Source: Lingula anatina
Taxonomy: Eukaryota > Brachiopoda > Lingulata > Lingulida > Lingulidae
Assembly: GCF_001039355.2 (NCBI RefSeq)
Contig: NW_019775444.1
Coordinates: 254,359 to 318,358, forward strand
Reading direction: 5' to 3'
Length of the DNA: 64,000 nt
A program made the position numbers and the translations under genes. Shown one piece after another: positions 63,301 to 64,000 of the stretch (its first letter is position 1; every line of letters begins with the position of its first letter). The notes under the pieces are model-generated. The model saw only the letters and a list, made by a program, of their open reading frames with translations, was not told the origin of the DNA and searched no databases.

Positions 63301-64000
63301 CTATTGTTGTTGAATCTACAAGCGAGGTGAGCAATCACTCTGTAGTTTTCTCGAGTTTTGGGTGCTTGTACCAGCTCCTCGAAGTATTATTCATCATAAG
63401 CGAATAATAAGGTAGGTAATACACTAGAATTGATAAAATATCACGCGTAATGACTTTGTGAAAACTTTTTATCTTGGTTTTGCTACGCGTTAAGGCTTAA
63501 GCGTGCACTTGACCAAGCACTGTCGCGGTCCTGTAAACCAACATAGAAATTATAATAGAGTGAGTCATTTTGCAGTTCAGCGTTACCGAGATTAATAAAA
63601 CTGACGATATAATGTGAAAGTACTTAAACAAAATTCCGATTCTTACCATTTTATGATTTTTTGCTGTAGTGTAGTTTAGTCGATGGTGTGTGGTCAGCTA
63701 CTCCAAATATTTGGAACTCTCTTCAGCACAGGGTAACGTTACTCGTAGCTAAACCTTGTGCTAAAAGTTTTTAAGTAACGGTTAGTAACATTGCATTAAT
63801 ACATAAGTCTCTATGAAAAAGATACTCATTAAAGATTGATGAGCTAGCTTTTATTTATGTGATTTTTTTTGATAAGCTGGCCTTGTAAAATATGTTCAAA
63901 TATCAAAATGTGATACGATACGGCTTTTAAGTCTTACAGAGGAAGGGAGCAGAAGTAGTATCTTAATGAAACAGATGGGATAAGTTTGAAAATAAAACCG
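63300..64000 (+). other. End of window; possible divergent first exon
   Basis: On the plus strand 'tctacaagcgag|gtgagc' near 63317-63333 is donor-like and could end a first exon of a gene running out of the window. No coding frame supports it. The rest of the stretch shows nothing recognisable. Confidence 0.25.

Overview
This is a eukaryotic, AT-rich, intron-rich window, most likely from a marine lophotrochozoan invertebrate (a mollusc would fit). The reasons are the gene structures, the many short introns, the frequent 'acatgta' words in non-coding DNA, and non-autonomous inverted-repeat elements of a kind common in marine invertebrates. No sequence here fixes the species. All splice models below were built by hand from GT/AG sites, reading phase and protein motifs.

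Layout. Bases 1-10,760 hold no convincing protein gene. They hold microsatellites, a perfect hairpin (483-532), two inverted-repeat elements (around 3.5 kb and at 5784-6197), a diverged tandem repeat (6.36-7.08 kb) and a duplicated segment with paired splice-donor-like sites (about 4.96 and 8.49 kb). A promoter-like block and candidate first exon at 10.77-10.89 kb precede a Di-Ras-type small GTPase, whose coding exon is 15103-15702 (+). An eight-exon gene on the minus strand (29536 down to 20149) encodes an 881-residue, mostly disordered protein that I do not recognise. Head to head with it is a complete MAP3K1/MEKK1 orthologue (+, 32677-50871, 20 coding exons, 1494 residues) with SWIM, RING, TOG-like and C-terminal kinase regions. 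Tail to tail with MAP3K1 is a typical 2-Cys peroxiredoxin (minus, 56889 down to 52748, 201 residues). It has a distant non-coding first exon near 63.2 kb and a possible alternative coding first exon at 58163-57891.

The most important anomaly is technical. MAP3K1 exons 2-5 and their introns appear twice (35771-38960 and 39232-42421), separated by a unique 270-base insertion and a single N. Two other single Ns (33565 and 55873) also sit exactly between near-identical copies. The exon copies differ only silently, and joining exon 5 to the second exon 2 gives an immediate stop. I read these as unmerged haplotypes left by assembly, not as real duplications.

The three recognised genes act in signalling and stress responses: a Ras-like GTPase, a JNK/ERK-pathway MAP3K with ubiquitin-ligase features, and a thiol peroxidase. 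Nothing in the sequence shows that they are functionally linked. No tRNA, rRNA, CRISPR array, viral gene or transposase ORF was seen.
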